Below, piece after piece: positions 11,801 to 23,800 of a stretch of DNA of 64,000 nt (positions are counted from its first letter, which is position 1; each line of letters starts with the position of its first letter). The notes below the pieces were generated by a model. It was not told the DNA's origin, made no database searches, and saw nothing but the letters and a program-made list of their open reading frames with translations. The DNA is taken from NCBI GenBank assembly GCA_022113835.1, contig JAILWY010000023.1, forward strand, positions 4,278,001 to 4,342,000, in the 5' to 3' direction. Origin of the DNA: Atopsyche davidsoni. Lineage: Eukaryota; Arthropoda; Insecta; Trichoptera; Hydrobiosidae. The translations under genes were made by a program, and so were the position numbers.

Positions 11801-14800
11801 TGAAATTAAAAAAAAAATAATTACCTACTATTTCATTCGCAATTGCTAGCAATAATCACATTTAAACAAATCTGGTGTCTTATGAATTTAAAATAAACCA
11901 TACATTCCTGAAATCAACCACATGGTTCAAAAAGCTTGTAAGGAAGTAAAATGTAACACAACAAAGATGCAACAACGAAAACGTTTAATTTGTTTTACAA
12001 ACTTTTTAATGAATTTAATAGAAATTAATTAGGCGCCGTTTGACGTAATGAAATGAACGATAAAAATCAATTCCTAATTAAATAAACGATTCGAACTCGC
12101 AACCTATTGTATCGCAAGTCCTCCAAGATCTGTTCCAGCAAACGATAAATACTCGTAGAGTAACGAGCCTTTAAGTGCTGTTTTTATCCCACGATTATGT
12201 ACAAATAAATATTTTAAGACCTACTTTATAGAAATACAAGTATTAAAAGAACACTTTTTATAATTCATTAAGCCACTGATACTGCAGCAGTCAGATCAAT
12301 TATAAAAAGTCATAATTAAAATTAAATTAACCAACCATTAAAATGCAGAAAGACATTTTTTAAAAGAATAATTATTATTATCTTGTTTCATTGAGTTTTT
12401 TATGAATATAAACAAGTGTTTTTATATGTAAAAAGTAGTTATTACGGCGTAAGTGAATCGTGAACGATTTGTAAACATTATTCATAGTTTTCTTCTATTA
12501 TTATGTTAAGCACATGCAACAGGTCAAGTTAAAAGATATTTGAATAGTCGATGATTCAATTTTATCTACTTGTATTCAAATGTGATTAAAAAACGTAATT
12601 ATATTTAGAAATAAAAATATTCACAATGCATACAATTAGTGATTATTACACCTGATATCGCATGGAAATTGTTATATAATGAGTAATTCTTGAAAGTACG
12701 CAAGCGTTGATATTTCTTATGTAATATTTATTTATTCACACGTTGGATCGTTACGATTTTATTATGGACAATGAAGTGTGAACTATTATTCCATTTAAAA
12801 AAAAGACCTTAACCATTAATTTCTAATTCATATTTACATAATTACTCTAATGTGTTTGTATTCCATGACGGAACTTACCTATAACAAAAATCAATTAAGT
12901 ATCAAATATTTAATAATAAAAAACTTTTATTGTATTAAGTAACTGCCTATTATTAATAAGATGTCTACAAAGCAAAATCTCGTATTTCATAAATTTACAA
13001 TAACACTTCAAAATATTAGAAACCAAATAAATTAAAAACGGTAAAGTTCAACTTTGTGGCAATACCTTGTACCTAATTTCTTAAACGCACTATCTCGCAT
13101 AAAATTTTTACAATGAATGAACTTGTACACAAAAGAGCGACCAAAACACAATAATAATAAATAAATGTTTGTTTTTTTTAAAGTAATATGTAATTATGAA
13201 GAGATTATTAAAATAAACAGTTTGTGAGAAGTCATTTTGTCAGTTCTATTCAATATTTATTTAAGTAATATTTCGTTCGTGTCCCGGAATTTTTTTTCTT
13301 TAATATCGATAGTTTTTATTCATTTAAATTATCTGATATATCATATTTTGATTAAAGAAGTTTTTTTTATATAATTGTAGTGAAACTTTAAAATGTTACC
13401 CCACTGAACGGAGTGAGATAACACCAGAGCGACAATTGCTTTGTTATTGTTTGAGACCCAATTTCGTATGATATAATGAATTTAGAAACATGTATCATTT
13501 AAAAAAAAAAAATAGGAAGTTTATTTTATAGCATTAGTATTATATAAAACCAGGCGAGGTGCGTGTACCTAAAGTGCTTGAATGCTGGCAACCCCAGCCG
13601 CACAATGGCGGACCTCTATCAAGCCGTCTATCTGGATCTCGCAACTCTTGCGCAAGCGAACAATGCTCTCCTCTGCAGCGGTGGAAGACCTCAGTGGATG
13701 GATCGGAGAGCCAGACCAAGGTCAGCCTGCTCCGAACGAACACCAGAATGGCACGGAACCCTGAACTCAAATCCCGCGGCTGTCACTGTGTGCTTTACCC
13801 CATTACGCGCAATCTGAGCATCTAGATTTTATTTGATATGTTTTATTGCTAATTAAATAACAAGCTGAGAAAAATTATAGAATAACGCACAATTAAAAAT
13901 TATTTACTGTATAAAAAAAGCTAATGTATATTTATAAATTATAATAAAATATATAAATATTTTTGAATAAAAACGAAAATGTGGAAAATCACTCATGTAT
14001 TTTATTTTATTTAAAATATTAAAATGGAATTCCACCAAGTACTCTCTGTCAAAAATATTGAATTTCTTAGTAAAATATTTAATAATAATAAAAATCCTAA
14101 CCTGAACTCAAATCCCGCGGCTGTCTCTGTGTGCTTTACCCTAATACGCGCAATCTGAGCATCTAGATTTTATTTGATATGTTTAATGCAAGCTGAGAAA
14201 AATTATAGAATAACGCAAAATTAAAAATTATTTACTATATATAATTATTAAAAAACTAATGTATATTTATAAATTATAATAAAATATTCATTAATAATAA
14301 AAATCCTACTTCCAATAATATAAGATAGGGGTTCGGTTGAGGGTGGGAACCAAATTTGGGATATTATAAAACATTTATATTTTGTATACTCCATTACAAA
14401 ATGAGCACCATTATTTTTTTAAATCTTAATATAAATCTTACTAGAGCATCGCTAAGTTACGTACAACTATTTCTTGTTGGTTACAAATAATCTAAAATAA
14501 ATTAATATTACTTAAAAATAGTATATAATATACTCGTACAATACATCCCTGATTTCAGAATTCTGTTAGTTACTTATTTTGGTTAAAAAGAGCAATCTTT
14601 TCAAATTGTTCTTAGAGATATCTATGATAATAAATATTTAAGGATTTAAGCAATACGATGCTTGCATATTATCAATTGAATTGTAATTATTGAAAATGAA
14701 GCTTGCTTGTCAAATTTCAGAGACATTTCAACTATAAACTGAAAAAAGGGTTCCTGTAAACTTACTGTTATATTCACACAATCATGTATGGCTTGAATAA

Positions 14801-17800
14801 CAAAAATATCAATTTCAATCAATTAAACTAACCGTTTATTCAGTTGGATATTTATATTTAGGTACATTTGAAATCTTAAATTTCAATAGGAAAAATCAGT
14901 TTTTTTAAACATAAAGTAACGCGCGGAACAATCTTAAATATTTATCTTCACATTTTTAATTATGAATTGTCATTTTCTTGCCTCGAATGCCGCTGTGAGC
15001 CAACTCTTTCGCATTTAGAGCACGCAGCGCAGGTCGTTATTAAGACTTAAAATTAAAAAAAAAGTCAGTATTATGCTTCGGTATTATTTGTTAAACTAAA
15101 TTTCAAAGTATAGGAATGACACTTTGGCTGATAAATAAATTAATGCTGAAAAATTGTTGAGTGAACGCACAGTTAACCTAGGACTTAGTTTATAATTTAT
15201 GTGGTAAAACAGTAAATGAATTATTTGAATAACTTATTTATAAATTAATATTTTAAATACTTTTTACTATTCATTACAGTATTAGAAAAAAGCAAAGAAT
15301 AGAGAAAACAAAACAAAAAAAACTCTGTTAATAAATCTACGTAATACTATTTTCATCTTTCACATCGTGTTACATTTTTAAAATAGCGTTTCTATCTTCT
15401 AGGTTACTTAAGACCATTATTTGATGTTATTTCTAAAAATTTATACTGAAGTAATACTTGTTATTGAAAATTGAAATTCATTCCTTATTACAAAGGTCTT
15501 TGAATTTTCATAAAATGGGTCAATTTTTTTCAAGGTACCCATCGTTATTACAACTGAAAACATTTTTTTGATGTGTTTTATTGTCTCCTTATAGATGAAT
15601 AGTCCTATTAAGTTTTACATTGATTATTTACAACCTAGGGCTTTGTAAACTCAGGGTAACACCTGTTTAATAATGACTTTATATGCCAGGTGTTTCCCAT
15701 AGTTTATTCATGGTATTATTTACTGAGGTTTTTCGCCGATTCATTTCTCAAAGTAAAGCCCGATTGTCAGTTTGCTGAGAAAATAAGTAGGTTTTATTAC
15801 TCGCTGATAACTATCCGATTATTACCAGACACGCAGAATTATGACTTCTATACGTGTTGGTTGCATAATTAAACCTCGCTACACCTGTAATGTTCATTTT
15901 TACCTGTGAATAATTTTATCGCGATTGATATCTTCAACGCAGTTAAATTGGACATTTCATGGAAAATCAGAAACACCTTAATTTATTTATCATGCACATT
16001 TAGTTTTATTTTCTAAAAATTTAGCACAAGAATTTATACATTCATTTATATTTTTTTTCATTGTCAAAGTAAAAAATAAATTTCTGTAAGTTTTTGGTAT
16101 TATTTTTATATAAATAAAAAAGTCGATAGACAAATTGATTTTTCTTAAAAATATTATAACTTTCTCAAGAGTTCTTGAAGTAGAATCATGAAAACCTTAG
16201 TAATTAAACTAATACAAGAAAAAGGGCTACTAACCTATCAGAGGGATATTAAAAAGTAGTATTTTTTATTGTATTGAGAAGTCAATGGCCCTTTTGACAA
16301 ACCACGACCCATTCTGGACTATAGCGGCAAATATATAGTCGCACCCATCAAAATAACTTTATGTGCGTATTTTCGTTATAACTGTACAATTGATAGAATT
16401 CATGGTCATTAAATCCATACAGTTCCAGGAACAATGACCTTATATTTAACACTTTCAATGCAAAGCTTCCATTTCTATAACAATGAGTATTAATTATTAT
16501 ATGTCCTATTCAAATCCGAAGTCTCTCACGCTTCTAAATCAGAAATGGTTATCAATGAATACACAATAGGTTAACTTACAAAAATCAAATTAATAATATA
16601 AGAATATCCGTTATCATGGGTGTTAGTAGATATCAAATCAGGTGATATATCATTTTCTACTTTTAATTACTTCATTAAGAGATTCCACATTGTTCTTGGT
16701 CACTCATATTCAAGGACAGAGATTGTGCTATTTTTAGATTATTAAAATCCTTCATCTAAATTTTGGAATAAGTCTTGAAACTTTAATTAAGTTATATGAT
16801 TTACTTGTCAGTAGTAAGAGTTGACAATTGACAGAATTGCCATAGAAAATTTATTTTAATTTTTTTACACGGTAAAAACAATTAAGAGTGATATTCTATA
16901 AGACTTTTGTGTACAATAAAAAACATATTTTCCCAAATAATTTTAATGATATATCTTTTAACCGATAAACTTCAGTAGCGACTAATCATTTAAAGCACAT
17001 TTCAAAAAAACTTAACCGGGCGGAAATTTAAAGCCTCAAAATGAGGGCACGACATTCGATAATCTTTATTTATCGACGAGTTATTTTTGCGTTCAAATAT
17101 ATTTTTAGCAAAAATTTTAATAAATTCATTGAAATAGCTGTACGGTTTTTCCATTTGTTGCCATTGCCAGAACTGCATTTGCATATTACACACTACGACT
17201 CGTAGTCTCGCTCTATTAACCCCAACGCAGTGCATTAAAATCGCAAGTGATCGCAGATATGTATACAAGCATCTACAAGTACGCAAAGGAAGCGCAAACT
17301 CGATTATTGTTAGTCCAGGGATGTACATTTTGCAAACCCGAACAATACCTTAATAAAAAATAATGTCAATTTTACAATTGGCCAATTCAGATCCAGGTAC
17401 GATAGCGTTAATGTTTTATTTTGCATCGCTTTTACCTTTGAATGTATATTTTACAAACAATGTTTATAGTCTTATTTTGATTGTTTTACATTGGCATAGT
17501 AGTAAGATCAGTTAAAAGTTTAAACAAAGGTCGTGAGCTTAAAATCCGGGTCTTGTACATTTGTTTCATTCAGGGTTTTATATTGATTTCATATATCTTA
17601 AAAATGTATTCAAACTACTGCAGTCGGGAAAAACGTTTTAACACCAATATTTAAATCATTATCATTAAATCTTTCAGAATATTTGGCTTTAAATTCTACA
17701 ATTTTGAGAAACCCTCTAAGATCGATATAATGTATTTATGTAAATATGTATTGAAAAACTAATTATGCGATCAAATATTTTATGTCTTATTATTTATTTT

Positions 17801-20800
17801 ATTACAGGTAGCATAAAATATGTTCAATACAATAAAATTATTAGATTAAATTAAAAATAATTATTTATAATTTATACTATTATTTATCAAGGATTTTTTA
17901 AAGATATTATGCATGCACCAATGCATATATCTCTATATGATGGTTATAGTAATTTTCGAGTACCAGGTCCAGCAATTTTGAACAAAATTGCGGTTTTCTA
18001 TTATTAAAATGATATTGCATGAAAACATTATTTATTTGTAATTGGAGAGTATATTTTAAGTAAGTGCTTCAATAATGGAAACACTAGAGTTCATGTTACA
18101 TACTTAACCCAAAAAAATTATTTATTAATAAAATTTAATGATTTTATTATAAATACGTGATTTTCAAAGTTCCTGCTACTGACGCTTTCTTCACAGACTT
18201 ACGACTTCACTTTTGGTGATCGATGATAATAACCCTCAAGCAATCTTAGAATAGTGTTTTGTAAAAAAAAAAAAACCATTGGTTATGGCAGTACTAAAAT
18301 ATTTCGGAAAAAATAAATAATTTTTTGCTGAAAATATGAATTAAAACCATGAAAAAAATAAGTGTTGTTACTCAAATACCTAGAGTGTGGATAATATGTA
18401 TAATTCTGGCCATAAAAGCGTTTGCTATTTAGGTTGCAATACAGTTTTTGCAACAGTTTTTATTTCACTCTCACACTTAAAATTTGTACTGCAATTAGGA
18501 ATTACAAACGAAACTCCTATAATTTAGCGAGAAATTATGTGGAAAGAAAAGTCATCAAGATAATTTTGATTGTTTTTTTATCCATCGCGAAAATTACGTT
18601 CCGGCAAATTCGGGGTGCTATAAAGCAGTAACTAGTGCGAAAATTATCCTGCTATTAATAGATTTTGAAACGGTGAGCTTTAAACGTAGTTTTTTTTACA
18701 ATACACATTCATATATATAATAATTAAATCATATAACGTGTTGCAACCAGACAAGATCTAACGGAGTATGCTATTATTATACGCGTGCTCAGAGTGGTAC
18801 GCTTAATTTTTTGATGTAGCCATATACTACTACAGCTCATTAAAAATCCTGAAAAAACACAGGCTTATTGAAAAATAATTAAGCTTAGTTATTCGTTTCT
18901 TTGAACTGTTAACGCCAATCTTGTTTAAAAAAGGACTAAATAATTTAATATTTAAAAAAAATACAACTTGTATACATAAACTCTGATATGGAAGTATACT
19001 TACTGGTACTGTATAAATATATTTGAGTTTAATTTGTTTAGCTAAATAACAGGAAGCCATGACCAATATAATAATAGCAATTTCTATCGAAGTGGTTTTT
19101 CAATTGACACATATTAAACATATAAAAAATAAAAGGAGTTGTTATTTATTCTGCGTCCCTACACATGCACTTGGTAGGCGCGAGATGCATTCTGCGTGCA
19201 TCGGAGGAAGCGCCAGTTCATTTGTATGTTCATTGTTTGCTTGTTTTTTTTATTTTTATTGATTCCCTATTGTTAGAAAAATAACAATCGAATCTTATGT
19301 AGGACTAGCATTATTTATGTTTCCAGCGATATCTCAGGGAACCCATCTTGCTGCAACTGTTTTCAGAATATCGCATTGTGTTTCTGAGAACAAAAGGGAA
19401 AACGAACGCACGGAGCTTTGCAAAAGGAGGGCTGGTTATTATATATATATATATATATATATAAATATATATTCGAAAACGAATCTTGAATGGCAGTACG
19501 TTGAAAATTTTGGACATACCTGTAATTGAAGGTTTCGCAGTCGAACCTCCTCTCCTCGGCGCACTCCCTCTGGCAGTCCTGCAGGCGCTCGCAGGGGATG
19601 ACGCGAAGCACCACGCGGTCCAACACGCGCTTCCCGGCCAGGACACGCCGGTAACACGCTGGAAAGTATAGTCAATGTAGTCAAATATAGTCAAAGCTTT
19701 TGTTTTCAGGGTAAATGTATCCATTTGGATCACCACGATCGGAGTACTGTGTGATGAAACACGCGTCCTCTAGCTAAATCTAAAATACACACGTAGGTAA
19801 TTTTTGTTGGTTTTGGTAACCGTTTTAATTGGATGGTTTAATTTCTTGGGTGTTGAGTTGCTTGAAGTTTTCAGACCTTTAACGTTTTGGTCTTCGTGCT
19901 GAAATCATTTTCAGGGATTTGTTCCCGAAATGGACCGAAACGTCGGAGGACTGGAAAATTCAAGCAGCTCAATACCAAAGAAATCAAATCATAAAACTTA
20001 AAATATATATTTGATAAATCCTAAATAATTATTCTTTATCGAAAAATTTACCACCTTTGTTTGTCTCAAAAATGTAGTTTAGTAATATTAAAAAAAAAAA
20101 AAAGGGAATCGAAAAATCATACCATTAAAATGTGAAGATACAATTAACATGAGACTATAATATTAAACAAAACTTTAAATAAGTTAATAGTTTCCATTGA
20201 ATATAAATATATTCCAATTATATACCATACGTATATTTCTGTTATATATAGAAACCATAGTAATAACAATATAATTTATTTTTTTTGCTTTAAGTTATTC
20301 GGTTAGTTTTTTATTATATCTGTATTTAAAAATATTAACTTGTCAAAAGCTGCTTTTCGTGAAAAGATGTAATGTAACATATTTTATTTTAAATTAATTT
20401 CAAATGTTTAGTAAGAAAACTTTGATCGATAGTTATGTATAGCTTTTGGTGACTAATTTGATTTTCTAGTAACAATATTAAGATGTTTTATAAAATATCT
20501 CGTTAGTATTTCAAGAATTTTATTAATATTTAATCAAAGATTTTATCGAGATCTTCATTTCACTTTTTTTTGCTCACTCATTCATCTCAAAATTTCTATT
20601 TACAAATTTTTGTTATGACCTAGTTGAAAAATATTTTTCACATGTTTAATTAAGACAAGTTCAAGATTATAAATAATTTGCACATTGTTTATTTGAATTA
20701 TTATTTCTTGCGAATTTATTCAAACACTTTTTCTATGTAATTAATTTATGAATTATGTAGCCCAAATACTTTCTTTATAAACTACCTGCTAAAAAAAAAC

Positions 20801-23800
20801 ATTTTTTTTATTTTACACAGATATTTTAAGTAACAACGTTTCCTTTCTAATTAAATAAATAAGCATTGGTGTTTTCGGTGAAATAATAAAATTTGCAAAA
20901 CACCAAAAATTAACAAACTTTTTAACTATCCGCATACGAAAGAATTCAATTAGAAATGGAGAATGGTAGGTTGCCTAAAATTTTTCAACACATGTGTTGG
21001 AACGCCTTTAAATATATGGCCAATTTCATTTCGTAGTATTAAACTGGCAGATGAGCAAATGAGGGGAATTTTTCTTACGCATTTAGGAGATAAGAAAACT
21101 AGGTATTTAGCTATACACAATGAGTCCACCTAACAATGATATAGTTAAAGCTAATGAGATCATTGCATACAATTGTCCTACTTCTGAACTAAAACAACAG
21201 CATGACCATGACGTGAAGTGAGCATCATCTTCGACGAGAGAATCAGTTAACCTAATGACACTTACATAGAATTACCTAAACATACTTGTTATAGATCAAT
21301 GAAGTAAAAACCCAAAGAAAAAACCTTTAATACCATAAAAGGTTCCCTGTGATTTTTATGTACTCAAAAAAGCAATTGCCAGGTGTTCAGGTGAGATCAA
21401 TTGCTTATAATTTTTTTGTGCTGATATTTACAGAGCAGGGTGCTTAATTTACTCTTTATTACAATTATTTAAATTGAAATGTCTGTCTATAATACCATTA
21501 GCAAAACATATCCAAAATTAATGCGATTCTAAAACGTCATTACTTAGAGTAAGAAAATCTAACGTGAAGAAGGATATATCTTTGGGAAACATTTTTTTTT
21601 TTAAATGAGCATAAATTTAATAGCTTTCATTTAAAGTCGAATAAAAGTTGAAAACTTTCGATCAACAATAAAATAATATAAATTCTAGTTCTCATCGCAT
21701 ATAAAAAAAACATTCATTTTTCTTTAAATAAAGTGAAACTGTTTTAAAACATGAACTATCCATTGTGCGATCTTAAAACATGCAGATGTTTATTTATGAG
21801 TTAAAAAGTGAATCGAAAACTGTACGCCAGTTAAAAATATTTATTAAAAAAATTAAAATGTGAAGAATTTGTGTTTTATCCTAAATTAAATTTTGTTTAA
21901 AATGTAATTACATTTAATGTATATTTTTTTCATAAAGTATTGTAACTATTTCTTGGTATGTTTTTATTTATTAGATTGTTAATATATAGAATTTCTGGTA
22001 TATTATAATTTATCTTAAAATAAAAACTGTGCAATAATTCTCTCGTTTGTAATAAAAATAACTGTTTATGCGTACGATGTTTATAACCACTAATACAAAT
22101 AATTTTAAAAAATAAACCTGTCTCAAGTATGTACTATAATCGTATAAACCATATCGACTTATTCGACATGTCTCTAGAAATGTACGTTCTACTCAATTTA
22201 ACTTGTTGAACTACTGTAAGAAAAATCTTCTAATATCGATTTGGCAAAGTACCGAAAGCAGAATGAATATTTATGAAATTTTAGCTTTCCAGTCGTTTTT
22301 GAGTACATTGTGAGTTTCAACGTATGAAACAGTCAATGACATTAGTGTTTTATAGGAATTAGCCTATTAAAGAGCAACAGATTCACAGGTGCGCGCGACA
22401 TGCTCGACATCTGCATATGAAAGGCGCAATCGTCCTGCGGCTCTCGCGCATCCTCTCTATTCAACCCGCCCAGGAAAATCTCACATAGCTATGAATACAA
22501 CCTTGCGATTAACTCTGCAACGTATATAGTTTAAAACACAGCATATATATTTTAGTTAAAATACTTCTCAAATCATATTTTTACCTACACAAACTCAATA
22601 ACGAAAATAGAGAAATGCTACCACCTAAGCCACATATTGTAAGCCACACAACCTGTGCGCAGGATCAGGGGTACTAAGCATAAATTAACAAAAAAAATGA
22701 AGTACTTCTAAATTTAATTATAATTTTTTATATGGTTCAGTATACATGCGTGAATAGTTTATATACAATCTAGCAATTAAATCACAGGTTTATTTTTTTT
22801 TATTAAAAATGTATTAATATACTTTTAATTACCTGAGGCAAACTTTCCAACGAAAGGGTCTAAATTTTTCATACGAAGTTCAAACTAAATTTTGAAAATG
22901 CTAAAGAGATAGGTTGTTGAAATTAGTCACAATAAAAACAAAAACGTAATTTATATTTACAAAATATATTTGAGTGATATGCTCAACTAGTATTAATTTG
23001 ACGTGTTATTGCAAGCGATTGGTTTAAAAATTGAAAGGTGCAAAGGAAATGTATGTTAAAATAGAGTGCAACTAAGAATTAGAAATATAAATAACATTAA
23101 TTAAACAGAGCACTATTCTTTTAATGGCCATTGAATTTTATTATTTGCAATTGCATATTGCAAGTGCGTTATTTGAAGACAAATAAGTTGCGTGCTATGC
23201 ATGATGTGCATTTTTGTGTAGTATAAAGATGAATTACCTTTAGCATCTTCCACGATAATGACAGAACTGTAAGCACTCACGAAGTAAACATTCAACACTA
23301 AAAATATCACAGTAACGTATTTGAATTTCTCCACCATTTTTACTTATTTTTATATTTTTACAGTAAAAAAAATCTATCACTTGTATTAATATTGCATAGT
23401 ATTATTTTATATTCATTTGGTGCAGTTTGGTAATTATTATGTATAATACTGGCATAAATGGTAACAGTTGATTTAAAAATTATATATTTTAGCACATTAT
23501 ATTGTAGTAGTAATGTTTGATTGATCTTTTTAACATGTTAACTTGTAGCTTTTTAAAAATGAAACTACGATTATATTAAAAGTTAAAACTCGTTTCGTAT
23601 TTGCAAACCACTGTATTTAAAAGTTTGTCAAGTTCCAGGATCTTAGAAGTCATTGCGTTGTTAAAAATTAAGCATAAAACTATAAAATCACTGTCCAGCC
23701 ACTACTCACTAGACGCCATCATTTCCACCACACGACTGCAGCAAAATGACAAAATCATCGCATCATCACAATCAGTTAACATGAGAACAACGGTTCGAGT

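Larger units (their letters stand above)
11800..19519 (-). other. intron 4 of the PAN gene (7.7 kb)
   Basis: No coding exon recognised. AT-rich throughout, with the duplicated repeat at 13540-14290, a tRNA-like fragment near 12.1 kb and a somewhat GC-richer patch at 17140-17330 containing the octamer-like ATTTGCATATTA. The rest shows nothing I can name. Confidence 0.6.
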
